Shown piece by piece: positions 7,445-16,074 of a stretch of DNA of 64,000 nt. Under the pieces are notes generated by a model. It ran no database searches. It was not told the origin of the DNA and saw only the letters and a list, made by a program, of their open reading frames with translations. The first letter of the stretch is position 1, and each line of letters opens with the position of its first letter. The position numbers and the translations under genes are program-made. This DNA comes from an uncultured Flavobacteriaceae bacterium (GTDB lineage: Bacteria; Bacteroidota; Bacteroidia; Flavobacteriales; Flavobacteriaceae): contig CANMRV010000003.1 in the NCBI GenBank assembly GCA_947500435.1, positions 665,271 through 729,270 on the forward strand, read 5' to 3'.

Positions 7445-7468
7445 AATAAACACACTAGTGTGTTTATT
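7445..7468. other. 24-bp perfect palindrome at the recombinase/array junction (candidate attI or terminator)
   Basis: A perfect palindrome centred on ACACTAGTGT, lying between the recombinase stop (7484) and the first cassette boundary (7438). CACACTA occurs at 7451-7457, inverted at 7456-7462, and again in direct orientation at 7480-7486. Repeated short boxes beside the insertion point are what an attI-type site would need. A loop-free palindrome followed by a T-rich tract could instead terminate transcription. Confidence 0.5.
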
Positions 7469-7483
7469 CTTTTTATAGGCACA

Positions 7484-8612
7484 CTAATCTAATGGATTTT
7501 TAATCGTTTCAAAAGTATTAATCGCCACGTGGGTATAAATTTCTGTTGTTTTGGTAGAACTGTGACCTAAAAGCACTTGGATTTGCCTTAAATCGGTACC
7601 TGACTCTAGTAAGTGCGTTGCAAAGCTGTGCCTTAGCATATGGGGTGTAACACGCAAAGGGATTTTTGCTTTTTCCGCAGCTTCAGTAACGATTTTTAAA
7701 ACGCTTTGAGCGCTATATTTTTTTTTCACTTCTACCTTCGAAAAGATAAGTTTTAGGGTGATATTCCTTAAAATAAGCTCTGAGGTCATTAAGCGCCGTT
7801 TTCGACAATAGTGTTTGCCGGTCTTTATTCCCTTTTGAACCTTCGACACGAATTAGCATACGCTGACTGTCAACATCGGTAAGCCTTAAATTCAATAACT
7901 CACTACGGCGTAAACCTGAACCATATAACAATTCCACTACACATCGATGTTTGATATTATTGGTGTGCTCAATTATCGAAAGCACCTCATTTTTTGAAAT
8001 TACCTTGGGTAGTTTAGATTCCTTTCTTGGTCTTTCAATCTCATAGAAACGATTGGGCATTCCTAAAACTGCCTCATAATAGAATTTGATGGCGTTGATG
8101 GCTTGGTTTACATATGAATTTGAACGATTTTGTTGTATAAGACTTTGAAGAAAGGCTCGAATATCACCCTCATCTAGTTCATTCAACTCTTTATCATTAT
8201 AATGATTTATGAAAAGCTCAAAAAAAGTGACATAGGTCTTAATGGTACTATTGGCATATCGCTTGAGTTCAAGCTTTAACAGATAAGCTTCGGGGCAAGT
8301 TCGATAACCCGAAATTGGTTTTCGTCTTCTGAACCACTCCACATCAAAGTTTTCGTTCGAGGAATTAATTGGCCTATTTGTTAAAAATCGGTTATAGTTT
8401 ATCCATACGACACCTTTAAATGTATTGAATATAATACCAAGATTCGTCTTGGTATTTTCAATATATGCCATATTATATTGTTGGCTCCATTTGGGGTTAG
8501 GAAGCCCCTTTATCAAACTTTGTATAAGCCGATCGGGAGAAAATTTTATGCCAATCATTTTTTGATTTTTGATCATCAAATGATAAAGCGTAATTGATTT
8601 CATGGAATTCAT
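7484..8612 (-). pseudogene. Tyrosine recombinase, reading frame split at a nine-A run (candidate cassette integrase)
   Basis: Two overlapping frames (7713-8612 and 7484-7849) together encode one site-specific recombinase of about 370 residues. An extra N-terminal domain (about 95 residues, with WSQQYNMAYIENT) precedes the SAM-like core-binding domain (YLLKLELKRYANSTIKTY). The catalytic domain shows SGLRRSELLNLRL (Arg), then in the second frame [13 protein letters not shown] (His, Arg), LLGHSS and the tyrosine IYTHV, ending in IKNPLD. No IntI-type insertion is visible between the second and third motifs, so it is closer to XerD-like Bacteroidota recombinases. The coding strand reads G followed by nine A (7718-7726); frame one hits TAG five bases on. 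One fewer A, or slippage by RNA polymerase, would restore the full enzyme. It is co-oriented with, and upstream of, the cassette array. Confidence 0.82.
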
Positions 8613-8645
8613 AATACAATTCTAACTAGGTTTTATGAATTAAGT

Positions 8646-8669
8646 AGTATATTATAAGTATAATATACT
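8646..8669. promoter_or_regulatory. Inverted repeat between divergent genes
   Basis: Arms AGTATATTATA (8646-8656) and TATAATATACT (8659-8669) with a 2-bp spacer, in the 66-bp gap between the recombinase start and the divergent zinc-ribbon gene, ending nine bases before the latter's ATG. A dyad this close to both starts could be an operator controlling both genes, or a recombinase binding site. The function is inferred from position only. Confidence 0.45.
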
Positions 8670-8678
8670 AGTAATTTT

Positions 8679-9071
8679 ATGAGCACCAAAAAATGTCCAA
8701 TTTGCAGTTCTCTGGTAAAAGGTCGCACAGATAAAATATTTTGTTCCACAAAATGCAAATCAATTGACCAATATGAAAAACGGCAAGAAACTGAAGCCTT
8801 CTATTTTATGGTAGAAAGGCAACTTAGAACCAATAGGAAAATATTAAAAAAACATAATAAATCTGGTTTCACAACCCTTCGAAAATCTAAACTGATTGAG
8901 GAAGGCTTTGATCCCAAATTTTTCACCCATTACTGGAAGAACAAAAAAGGTGAGGTTTATTTATTCGTTTACGAATATGGTTTCTTAACGAAGAACGAAA
9001 GCGGCAAAGAAAAATATGTTTTGGTGACTTGGCAGGATTATATGGCCAAAAACCTAAATAGCACTAATTAA
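8679..9071 (+). CDS. Zinc-ribbon protein of unknown function
   Basis: A 130-residue protein starting at ATG. The N-terminal CPICSSLVKGRTDKIFCSTKC is a four-cysteine treble-clef or zinc-ribbon (Cys-x2-Cys ... Cys-x3-Cys). It is followed by a helical segment (YEKRQETEAFYFMVERQLRTNRKILKKH) and a compact basic C-terminal domain (STLRKSKLIEEGFDPKFFTHYWK, VYEYGFL). Similar small proteins occur in many Flavobacteriaceae with no assigned role. It is transcribed away from the recombinase, sharing its upstream region and the inverted repeat at 8646-8669. A DNA-binding or accessory role for the recombinase is possible but unproven. Confidence 0.65.
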   Translation: MSTKKCPICSSLVKGRTDKIFCSTKCKSIDQYEKRQETEAFYFMVERQLRTNRKILKKHNKSGFTTLRKSKLIEEGFDPKFFTHYWKNKKGEVYLFVYEYGFLTKNESGKEKYVLVTWQDYMAKNLNSTN

Positions 9072-9106
9072 GGCGAATTAAAATGTTAAAGTTTAAGAAA
9101 AACGAA

Positions 9107-9128
9107 ATGTTGTACCTATGTTGTACCC
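9107..9128. repeat. Tandem 11-bp direct repeat ATGTTGTACC(C/T)
   Basis: Two adjacent copies, ATGTTGTACCT (9107-9117) and ATGTTGTACCC (9118-9128), just beyond the terminator of the tRNA gene. They could be a remnant of an attachment site or protein binding boxes; there is no further support. Confidence 0.4.
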
Positions 9129-9135
9129 AGAGCAT

Positions 9136-9163
9136 AAAAAAAGGCTTCCGAAAACCGGAAGCC
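9136..9163 (-). terminator. Intrinsic terminator of the tRNA gene
   Basis: Hairpin GGCTTCCG (9143-9150), loop AAAAC, CGGAAGCC (9156-9163). On the minus strand it is followed by seven T (9136-9142), 14 bases after the 3' end of the tRNA. Confidence 0.85.
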
Positions 9164-9176
9164 CTTTGTTTACTAG

Positions 9177-9249
<73 letters not shown>

Positions 9250-9443
9250 ATATGGGTTTTTATCTCACTTGTTTTGCAACTTCAGGTCATTACGCTGACG
9301 AGATAAAGGCTCGCTACTATTTGTAACGGGCGACAAATATACAACGGTTTCTTTGTTTTATCAAGACTTGTTGCAGGAATATTTTTCTTTGTTGAAAGCC
9401 AATAAAAACTTAAAATCCATACCTTCGGACTTTAACATTTTCT

Positions 9444-10808
9444 ATGGACGCAATCAATGATTTTCTATCAAGAGCCATTCCGTTTACCGAATGGCCCATG
9501 TTTTTGTTGCTAATAGTTGGCGGTCTATTTTTAGTTTTTTACTCCAAGTTTTTACCCTATCGTTTTTTTGGTCATGCCATTGCCATTACTGCGGGCAAGT
9601 ATGACGATAAAAATGCGAAAGGAGATGTAAGTTCTTTTCAAGCTCTTTCTGCAGCGGTTGCGGCCACAGTGGGTCTGGGTAATATTTCTGGTGTTGCCAT
9701 TGCCATACACGATGGAGGCCCCGGAGTTGTTTTCTGGATTTGGATGACCGCCTTAATCGGTATGTGTATAAAATTTTATTCGTGCAGTCTTTCGATAATG
9801 TATCGTGGGGTTGATTCTGAAGGAAAAGTTCAAGGTGGTCCCATGTACTATATCACTAAAGGCTTGGGTGAAAAGTGGCGGCCATTGGCTGTGTTCTTTG
9901 CAGTGTGTGGGCTGTTTGGCTTTCTTGGCGTATTTACGGCTAATCAATTTACCGAAACCTTTATGAGCGTCATTGAGCCATCGAGTACACTTTTCGAGAT
10001 GAGCGAGTTAAATTGGAAATTGAGCGTTGGTGTTGTTCTGGCAATAATAACTTCATTTGTGATTTTTGGAGGCTTGAATAAAATAGCTAAGGTGGCTTCT
10101 GCGATTGTCCCTTTTATGGTTTTGATTTATTTGATTGCGGTAATCGTTGTCATGGTATTGAATGCCTCACAGGTAATACCTTCCTTGAAGATGATTATTA
10201 CCGAAGCATGGAATTTTGATACCATTGTAACGGGAGGTTTCTGGGGCTTGGTCATTATCGGAGTGCGGCGTGCAATGTTCTCCAATGAAGCAGGTTTAGG
10301 AAGTGCGCCCATGTATCATGGGCAGTCGAAGACTGATAACCCCATTAAGGAAGGTTTGGTAGCAAGTTTGGGACCGTTCATTGACACAATATTGGTATGT
10401 ACCATGACTGCAGTGGTCATTATCTTGAGCGGTGCTTATTTAGAAGACTCCAGTGGAATTGTAATGACTTTATCAGCCTTTGAAACCACACTTTTTGGGT
10501 TTGGTGACGATTTGTTAATGATTATCGTTACCGCCTTTGCCTTGTCTACACTTTTCACTTATTCCTATTATGGAGTAAAAAGTTTGTCCTTTTTAACCAA
10601 TGCAAAAATTGGAAAATTGTATAACGTCTATTTTGTAGCCATGATAATTTTTGCTGCTGTGGCGTCGCTTGATTTGGTCAAGAATTTGATTGATTTATCC
10701 TATGCTTTGATGGTTATTCCGAATATGATTGCCGTACTTTTGCTGGCTCCTAGAGTGAATGAAAAAGCGAGGGAGTATTTTAAACAACTGAAGGATGGCA
10801 GAGCATAA
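9444..10808 (+). CDS. Sodium:alanine symporter family protein (AGCS)
   Basis: A 454-residue inner-membrane transporter with about ten transmembrane helices. Family motifs are visible: SFQALSAAVAATVGLGNISGVAIAI near residues 65-90, GPMYYITKGLG around 130, and GVRRAMFSNEAGLGSAPMYHG around 275, which bind substrate and sodium in AGCS/AlsT proteins. It should import alanine or glycine with Na+ or H+. The ATG at 9444 is preceded by an A/T-rich leader. The last 14 bases overlap the start of era, so the two are co-transcribed and probably translationally coupled; this pairing is found in other Flavobacteriaceae. Confidence 0.93.
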   Translation: MDAINDFLSRAIPFTEWPMFLLLIVGGLFLVFYSKFLPYRFFGHAIAITAGKYDDKNAKGDVSSFQALSAAVAATVGLGNISGVAIAIHDGGPGVVFWIWMTALIGMCIKFYSCSLSIMYRGVDSEGKVQGGPMYYITKGLGEKWRPLAVFFAVCGLFGFLGVFTANQFTETFMSVIEPSSTLFEMSELNWKLSVGVVLAIITSFVIFGGLNKIAKVASAIVPFMVLIYLIAVIVVMVLNASQVIPSLKMIITEAWNFDTIVTGGFWGLVIIGVRRAMFSNEAGLGSAPMYHGQSKTDNPIKEGLVASLGPFIDTILVCTMTAVVIILSGAYLEDSSGIVMTLSAFETTLFGFGDDLLMIIVTAFALSTLFTYSYYGVKSLSFLTNAKIGKLYNVYFVAMIIFAAVASLDLVKNLIDLSYALMVIPNMIAVLLLAPRVNEKAREYFKQLKDGRA

Positions 10809-11682
10809 AGCAGGATTCGTAAATATCATCGGAAACCCCAACGTGGGTAAGTCTACTTTGATGAATGCTTTCGTAGGGGAGAAATTATCCATAATTACAT
10901 CAAAAGCCCAAACCACAAGACATCGTATTTTAGGTATTGTTAATGGGGATGATTTTCAAGTAATTTTATCGGATACACCAGGAATTATAAAACCGGCTTA
11001 CGAATTGCAGTCTTCTATGATGAATTTCGTAAAATCGGCTTTTGAGGATGCTGATGTGTTATTGTACATGGTTGAAATAGGAGAGAAGGCTTTAAAAGAT
11101 GAAGCCTTTTTTGAGAAGATTAAAAACAGTAAGATTCCTGTTTTGCTTTTACTAAATAAGGTTGATACTGCAACACAAGAATTATTGGAAGAACAGGCGC
11201 AGTACTGGCAAGAAATGCTTCCTGAAGTAGAGTTGCATCCAATTTCTGCCTTGTCGAATTTTAATGTGAAAGGGGTTTTTGAGCGTATTGTTGAATTACT
11301 TCCTGCAGCACCTCCGTACTATCCAAAGGATCAATTGACCGATAAGCCTGAGCGGTTTTTTGTAAATGAAACTATCCGAGAGAAAATTCTGATTCATTAT
11401 AAGAAAGAAATCCCATATTCCGTAGAAATAGATACCGAGGAGTTTTTTGAGGACGATGATATCATTCGAATGCGTTCTGTAATCATGGTAGAACGCGATT
11501 CTCAAAAAGGAATTATTATTGGCCATAAAGGAAGTGCGTTAAAACGTGTAGGAGTGGAGTCCAGAAAGGACCTTGAAAAGTTTTTCGGAAAACAGGTGCA
11601 CTTGGAACTTTATGTTAAAGTGAATAAAAACTGGCGAAGTGACGCGAGACAATTGAAGCGCTTTGGATATAATCAGAAATAG
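10795..11682 (+). CDS. era: GTPase Era
   Basis: 295 residues, normal length. G1 GNPNVGKS (residues about 12-19), G2 region TTRHRILG, G3 DTPG (about 61-64), and G4 NKVD (about 122-125) are all present. A C-terminal KH domain follows, with the signature GIIIGHKGSALKRVG around residue 240. Era binds the 3' end of 16S rRNA during 30S subunit assembly and acts at the inner face of the membrane. It starts inside the last codons of the alanine symporter gene. Together with der downstream, the window carries both ribosome-assembly GTPases within 3.5 kb. Confidence 0.97.
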   Translation: MAEHKAGFVNIIGNPNVGKSTLMNAFVGEKLSIITSKAQTTRHRILGIVNGDDFQVILSDTPGIIKPAYELQSSMMNFVKSAFEDADVLLYMVEIGEKALKDEAFFEKIKNSKIPVLLLLNKVDTATQELLEEQAQYWQEMLPEVELHPISALSNFNVKGVFERIVELLPAAPPYYPKDQLTDKPERFFVNETIREKILIHYKKEIPYSVEIDTEEFFEDDDIIRMRSVIMVERDSQKGIIIGHKGSALKRVGVESRKDLEKFFGKQVHLELYVKVNKNWRSDARQLKRFGYNQK

Positions 11683-11859
11683 CAGTGCTTACTAGTCCAA
11701 ATAGCTATGTTTTCTCGTAAATAATATAGTACATCGAAATTACTTCTCTGTATGGACAATAAATAATCAAATTTTGAAATAATACACATTCGTTGCGTAA
11801 GTTTTAAATCAGACCGACTTAGTAAAAAAAACGTTTCAACGAAAAAAAGAGTGTTTTAA

Positions 11860-11889
11860 TTGAATAACTGATTGCTTTTTCTATCTTTG
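11860..11889 (+). promoter_or_regulatory. Bacteroidota-type promoter for the NeuD-like gene
   Basis: TTG at 11860-11862, 19 bases, then TATCTTTG at 11882-11889, an exact match to the TAnnTTTG -7 element with the usual spacing. A transcript from here would start near 11895. That favours translation from the ATG at 11924 rather than 11903. Confidence 0.7.
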
Positions 11890-11923
11890 ATTTATCGATG
11901 AAATGCATAAATGCCCCGATAAA

Positions 11924-12637
11924 ATGCAGAATGTAGTTATTTTTGGTGCCTCTGGCCACGGTAGTGTAGTCCTCGACTGCATTGAAAAAGAGGCTAAGTA
12001 CAAAGTTGTAGGCTTTGTTGATTCCTTTGAAGAAAAAGGAACCCAAGTAAATGGATACTCGGTCTTGGGTAGTGAATATGATCTCCCTTATCTTATTGAA
12101 GAATATCAACTTCTAGGCGGTATTATCGCAATCGGAGACAATTGGACACGAAATTTGGTTGTTGATAGAGTTCTGAAAATAGCTCCAAAGTTTAATTATA
12201 TTAGCGCAGTTCACCCAAATGCTGAAGTTGGCAAAGACGTTCAGATAGGCATGGGTTCGGTTGTTATGCCAGGTGTGACGATTAATGCAAACGCAATTAT
12301 AGGTAATCACTGTATTTTGAATACCAACTCTTCGCTAGACCATGATGGTTTTATGAGTAGTTTCTCAAGTTTGGCTCCTAATGTTTGTGTGGGAGCTAAT
12401 TTTATTTTAGGTAAAGGATCTGCTATTTGTCTTGGCGCTAATATCATAGAAAATATTACTATTGGTAACCATTCGGTAATTGGTGCTGGATCTTTGGTCG
12501 TTGGAAATATCGCGGACCATGTGCTAGTATATGGTGCACCTGCAAAAGTTATCAAAAAACGAATTGCTAGCGAACCTTATTTGTCGGGCAAAAAAAGCTC
12601 TTCTTCCATAAATTCTCTTTTGACAAAAAAGATATAG
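11924..12637 (+). CDS. NeuD/PglD-like sugar O-acyltransferase
   Basis: 237 residues from the ATG at 11924; an in-frame ATG at 11903 would add seven residues (MHKCPDK) but lies very close to the promoter. The N-terminal Rossmann-like part (VVIFGASGHGSVVLDCI) and the left-handed beta-helix of hexapeptide repeats (about residues 85-210: IGNHCILNT, VCVGANFILG, IENITIGNHSVIGAGSLV) are those of NeuD/PglD acetyltransferases. These acetylate amino-sugars or sialic-acid-like sugars for surface glycans using acetyl-CoA. The catalytic His sits in SSLDHDG. No other glycan genes adjoin it, so the substrate cannot be named. Confidence 0.88.
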   Translation: MQNVVIFGASGHGSVVLDCIEKEAKYKVVGFVDSFEEKGTQVNGYSVLGSEYDLPYLIEEYQLLGGIIAIGDNWTRNLVVDRVLKIAPKFNYISAVHPNAEVGKDVQIGMGSVVMPGVTINANAIIGNHCILNTNSSLDHDGFMSSFSSLAPNVCVGANFILGKGSAICLGANIIENITIGNHSVIGAGSLVVGNIADHVLVYGAPAKVIKKRIASEPYLSGKKSSSSINSLLTKKI

Positions 12638-12816
12638 ACTATCTGCATACCCTTATGTATTAGGATAGATTTTTCAAAGCAACATTGCTCTAAGTGGTGG
12701 TGACACAAGGCGAATAATACTTGTGTGTTATTTTTAAATACATGAAGTATTTGGGCTCCATTAAAATACCTGTATGATATTTACCTATCAACAGCCTGAT
12801 ATTCTTTTGTTTATAG

Positions 12817-12824
12817 TACTTTTG
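12817..12824 (+). promoter_or_regulatory. -7 promoter element of der
   Basis: TACTTTTG, an exact TAnnTTTG match, ends 17 bases before the ATG at 12842. No clear TTG -33 element is found at the standard distance, so the promoter is only half supported. Confidence 0.5.
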
Positions 12825-12841
12825 CAGGAAAATTCAGAAGT

Positions 12842-14146
12842 ATGAGTGCTATCGTAGCCATTGTGGGAAGACCCAATGTAGGGAAATCGACTTTTTTTAA
12901 TAGACTGATTCAACGTCGGGAAGCCATAGTTGATGCTGTTAGTGGGGTTACACGTGATCGCCACTATGGAAAGAGTGATTGGAATGGAACCGAATTTTCC
13001 CTAATTGATACAGGCGGATATGTACTTGGCAGTGACGATATCTTCGAACAAGAAATTGACAAACAAGTAGAGCTAGCAATAGAGGAGGCTGATGCCATCA
13101 TTTTTATGGTAAATGTCGAGGACGGAGTAACGGGAATGGATGAAGACGTGGCAAAACTGCTGCGTCGTGTAAACAAACCTGTTTTTCTTGGGGTCAACAA
13201 AGTGGATAATGCAAAACGTGCTGAAGATGCGGTGGAATTTTATTCTTTAGGATTAGGCGATTATTACACACTGTCGAGTATAAACGGAAGTGGTACAGGT
13301 GAACTCTTAGATGCTTTGATTGAAGTACTTCCTGAAAAAGAATCTGAAGAAAGCGAATTACCAAGATTTGCTGTGGTGGGAAGACCGAATGCCGGAAAAT
13401 CATCTTTTATAAATGCACTGATAGGGGAAGATAGATACATCGTGACCGATATTGCTGGAACTACGCGAGATAGTATCGACACAAAGTACAACCGTTTCGG
13501 ATTTGAATTTAATTTGGTTGATACCGCTGGAATCCGAAGAAAAGCAAAAGTTAAGGAAGATTTAGAATTTTACTCCGTCATGCGCTCTGTGCGTGCGATA
13601 GAACACGCTGATGTATGTTTACTGTTGTTAGATGCAACAAGAGGATTTGACGGACAAGTGGCCAATATTTTTTGGCTGGCCCAACGCAACAATAAGGGTA
13701 TTGTAATTCTAGTGAACAAATGGGATTTGGTTGAAGACAAAGAAACCAATACCATGAAGCAATTCGAGAAAAAAATCAGGGAGGTTATTGAACCCTTCGT
13801 TGATGTGCCTATTCTTTTCATCTCGGTATTGACGAAGCAACGTATTTTCAAAGCAATTGAAACCGCAGTTCAGGTATACGAGAATAGAAGTAGAAAAATA
13901 CCAACAAGTAAATTCAATGATAAAATGCTACCCATCATTGAACACTATCCACCACCTGCATATAAAGGAAAGTTTGTAAAAATAAAATTCTGTATGCAGA
14001 TACCTTCACACTATCCGCAATTTGCATTCTACTGTAACCTGCCGCAATATGTTCGTGAACCCTATAAACGCTATTTAGAAAATAAGCTTCGAGAAGAGTT
14101 TGATTTTACGGGAGTGCCTATTTCTATTTTTATGCGGAAGAAATAA
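12842..14146 (+). CDS. der: Ribosome biogenesis GTPase Der (EngA)
   Basis: 434 residues, the usual length. It has two tandem GTPase domains: the first with G1 GRPNVGKS (residues about 8-15), DTGG and NKVD; the second with G1 GRPNAGKS (about 179-186), DTAG and NKWD. A C-terminal KH-like domain follows ([26 protein letters not shown] onward, residues about 355-434). It is required for 50S ribosomal subunit maturation. It stands alone behind its own -7 element, 200 bases after the NeuD-like gene. Confidence 0.97.
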   Translation: MSAIVAIVGRPNVGKSTFFNRLIQRREAIVDAVSGVTRDRHYGKSDWNGTEFSLIDTGGYVLGSDDIFEQEIDKQVELAIEEADAIIFMVNVEDGVTGMDEDVAKLLRRVNKPVFLGVNKVDNAKRAEDAVEFYSLGLGDYYTLSSINGSGTGELLDALIEVLPEKESEESELPRFAVVGRPNAGKSSFINALIGEDRYIVTDIAGTTRDSIDTKYNRFGFEFNLVDTAGIRRKAKVKEDLEFYSVMRSVRAIEHADVCLLLLDATRGFDGQVANIFWLAQRNNKGIVILVNKWDLVEDKETNTMKQFEKKIREVIEPFVDVPILFISVLTKQRIFKAIETAVQVYENRSRKIPTSKFNDKMLPIIEHYPPPAYKGKFVKIKFCMQIPSHYPQFAFYCNLPQYVREPYKRYLENKLREEFDFTGVPISIFMRKK

Positions 14147-14192
14147 GTTTGTTAGTTAAGAAGAAATAATTTTTACCAACAGCCAACTAAAA

Positions 14193-14990
14193 TCACCACC
14201 CCCCAGAAGCGCCTCCGCCTCCAAAGCCACCGCCGCCGAATCCACCACCAAAACCTCCAGAGCCTCCGCCGAATCCGCCGCCACTGCCAAATCCGCCACC
14301 AGAACCACTACTGCGCCCCATGTTGCTAAGAATGATGATATCCCAAAGATCTAGTCCCGTTGAGCGCTTTCCTCCATTACGGCCTCCACCTCTTCGATTG
14401 CGACTTGATAAGATAATTAGAATGACGAAAAAGATGATAAAAGGTAAAAAGCTACCTAAAGGAAAACCTTCAGAATTTTCAAAAGTCCGCTCCTCTTTAA
14501 ATTCACCGTTCAATACTTGAAAAATGACATCGGCACCTTTATCGAGTCCACCATAATAATCATTTTGCTTGAATTGTGGAACGATGATATTTTCAATAAT
14601 TCTGCGAGACATTGCATCGGTCAATGAACCCTCAACACCATAACCCGTATTAATGGCAATTCTGCGATCGTCTCGTGCTAGAAGAATTAAAATACCATTA
14701 TCCTTGTCGGCTTGACCAATGCCCCACTTTTGCCCCCATTGAGCTCCGAGATAATTAATGTTTTCTCCCTCCGTAGAACTGATTACGGCAACTACAATTT
14801 GAGTAGAAGTACTATCTGAATAACGAATAAGCTTTTGTTCCAAAGCTTTTTCTTGACCAGCTGGCAGCAAATCAATGTAGTCGTATACACTGGTTTGTAG
14901 GTCTGGTTTTTCGGGAATCTGAAACTGTGCGAACGAAAATCCGCCGTACAGTAATAGAAAAACGATAAGGCTACCCTTTAGAAACTTCAT
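14193..14990 (-). CDS. TPM-domain (YgcG-type) membrane protein with glycine-rich tail
   Basis: 265 residues. The signal peptide (LKGSLIVFLLLYGGFSFAQ) is followed by a TPM domain (residues about 30-150: YDYIDLLPAGQEKALEQKL, QIVVAVISSTEGENI, GILILLARDDRRIAINTGYGVEG). A transmembrane helix (LPFIIFFVILIILSS, about 178-195) and a tail made almost only of Gly, Ser and Phe ending GGGASGGW complete it. TPM proteins are linked to photosystem repair and envelope quality control; in bacteria their activity is not settled. It is last in the operon M23 - MerR - LemA - TPM - TPM, overlapping the preceding TPM gene by 20 bases. The LemA-TPM pairing is common in Bacteroidota. Confidence 0.88.
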   Translation of the reverse strand: MKFLKGSLIVFLLLYGGFSFAQFQIPEKPDLQTSVYDYIDLLPAGQEKALEQKLIRYSDSTSTQIVVAVISSTEGENINYLGAQWGQKWGIGQADKDNGILILLARDDRRIAINTGYGVEGSLTDAMSRRIIENIIVPQFKQNDYYGGLDKGADVIFQVLNGEFKEERTFENSEGFPLGSFLPFIIFFVILIILSSRNRRGGGRNGGKRSTGLDLWDIIILSNMGRSSGSGGGFGSGGGFGGGSGGFGGGFGGGGFGGGGASGGW

Positions 14991-15408
14991 CGCTCAATTC
15001 GTTTGTGTCACCATGATTCCATGGAAAATGTTTTTCCAATTGTTTTCCGGTGCTTAGCACACCCTCAATGATTCCTTGTTTAAAGTTTCCGTTTTTAAAA
15101 TGCGCTTGAATGGTATCCCGTGTAGTATCCCAAAAGTTATCAGGAATAACTTTATCTATTCCTTTATCCCCATAAATGACAAATTTGCGATCATTAACGG
15201 CGACATAAATCAGCACTCCATTTTCATCTTTGGTGTTGTCCATCTTAAGTAAATGGAATACCTCTCTGGCGCGATTAAAATGCTCTAGACGCGTATGCGA
15301 TTCAATGTGCACACGAATTTCTCCAGAGGTGTTTTTTTCGGCCTCAAGAATAGCCTGAACAATTTCTTGTTCTTCATTATTTGATAAAAGCTTTTCTACA
15401 CGAGACAT
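14971..15408 (-). CDS. Cytoplasmic TPM-domain protein
   Basis: 145 residues with one TPM domain (AILEAEKNTSGEIRVHIE, then NGVLIYVAVNDRKFVIYGDKGIDKV) and no signal peptide or membrane helix. It is a shorter relative of the downstream gene, which overlaps it by 20 bases, and starts nine bases after the LemA stop, so translation is probably coupled across all three. In this family the pair of TPM proteins is thought to work with LemA at the membrane; that assignment is by neighbourhood only. Confidence 0.85.
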   Translation of the reverse strand: MSRVEKLLSNNEEQEIVQAILEAEKNTSGEIRVHIESHTRLEHFNRAREVFHLLKMDNTKDENGVLIYVAVNDRKFVIYGDKGIDKVIPDNFWDTTRDTIQAHFKNGNFKQGIIEGVLSTGKQLEKHFPWNHGDTNELSDEVSKG

Positions 15409-15417
15409 GCAGATGGA

Positions 15418-16017
15418 TTATTCAAAATCAAAATCTACATCTGGTGCATTTTCTGCGCCAGGGTTGGAACTGAAAAGTGCTAACGGGTCAAAATTAGCTA
15501 TTGCCGCTATGATATTGGTGGGAATTTTGTCTATGGCAATATTGTACTCACCGGCAGTTTCATTAAATCTATTTCGTTCAACATTAATTCTGTTTTCTGT
15601 GCCTTCTAATTGAGCCTGAAGTTCTAAAAAGTTCTGATTTGCCTTAAGCTCTGGATAGCGTTCTACTACAACCATCAATTTCCCCAATGCCCCGCTTAGC
15701 CCACTCTGAGCCTGTTGAAAAGCTGCTAGTTTTTCAGGCGTAAGATTATTGGCATCTATTTGGGTGGAAGTTGCTTTTGCTCTAGCTTCAATAACATCTG
15801 TTAGAGTACCCCTCTCAAAGTCAGCAGCTCCTTGCACAGTTTTTACTAGATTTCCTATTAAATCACTTCTTCGTTGATACGAACTTTCAACATTGGCCCA
15901 TTGTTTTGTTGCTTGCCCTTTCATGTCTACAAGTTCATTGTTGGTACTTACATACCAACTTCCTAGTAAAAAGGCGAGAACACCAAGAACAATTAATATA
16001 ATTAATCCTTTTTTCAT
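15418..16017 (-). CDS. lemA: LemA family protein
   Basis: 199 residues. One N-terminal transmembrane helix (LIILIVLGVLAFLLGSWYV) leads into the long helical LemA domain with the conserved NELVDMKGQATKQWANVESSYQRRSDLIGNLV-type region (residues about 27-60) and ENRINVERNRFNETAGEYN (about 140-160). LemA proteins are membrane-anchored coiled bundles of unknown biochemical role. The first gene of the LemA-TPM-TPM group, it follows the MerR gene by 57 bases in the same direction. Confidence 0.93.
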   Translation of the reverse strand: MKKGLIILIVLGVLAFLLGSWYVSTNNELVDMKGQATKQWANVESSYQRRSDLIGNLVKTVQGAADFERGTLTDVIEARAKATSTQIDANNLTPEKLAAFQQAQSGLSGALGKLMVVVERYPELKANQNFLELQAQLEGTENRINVERNRFNETAGEYNIAIDKIPTNIIAAIANFDPLALFSSNPGAENAPDVDFDFE

Positions 16018-16074
16018 AAGTGTAGTGTTTAAATGGTTAGTGTTAAATGCATGTAGAATGTTACACGAACGATT

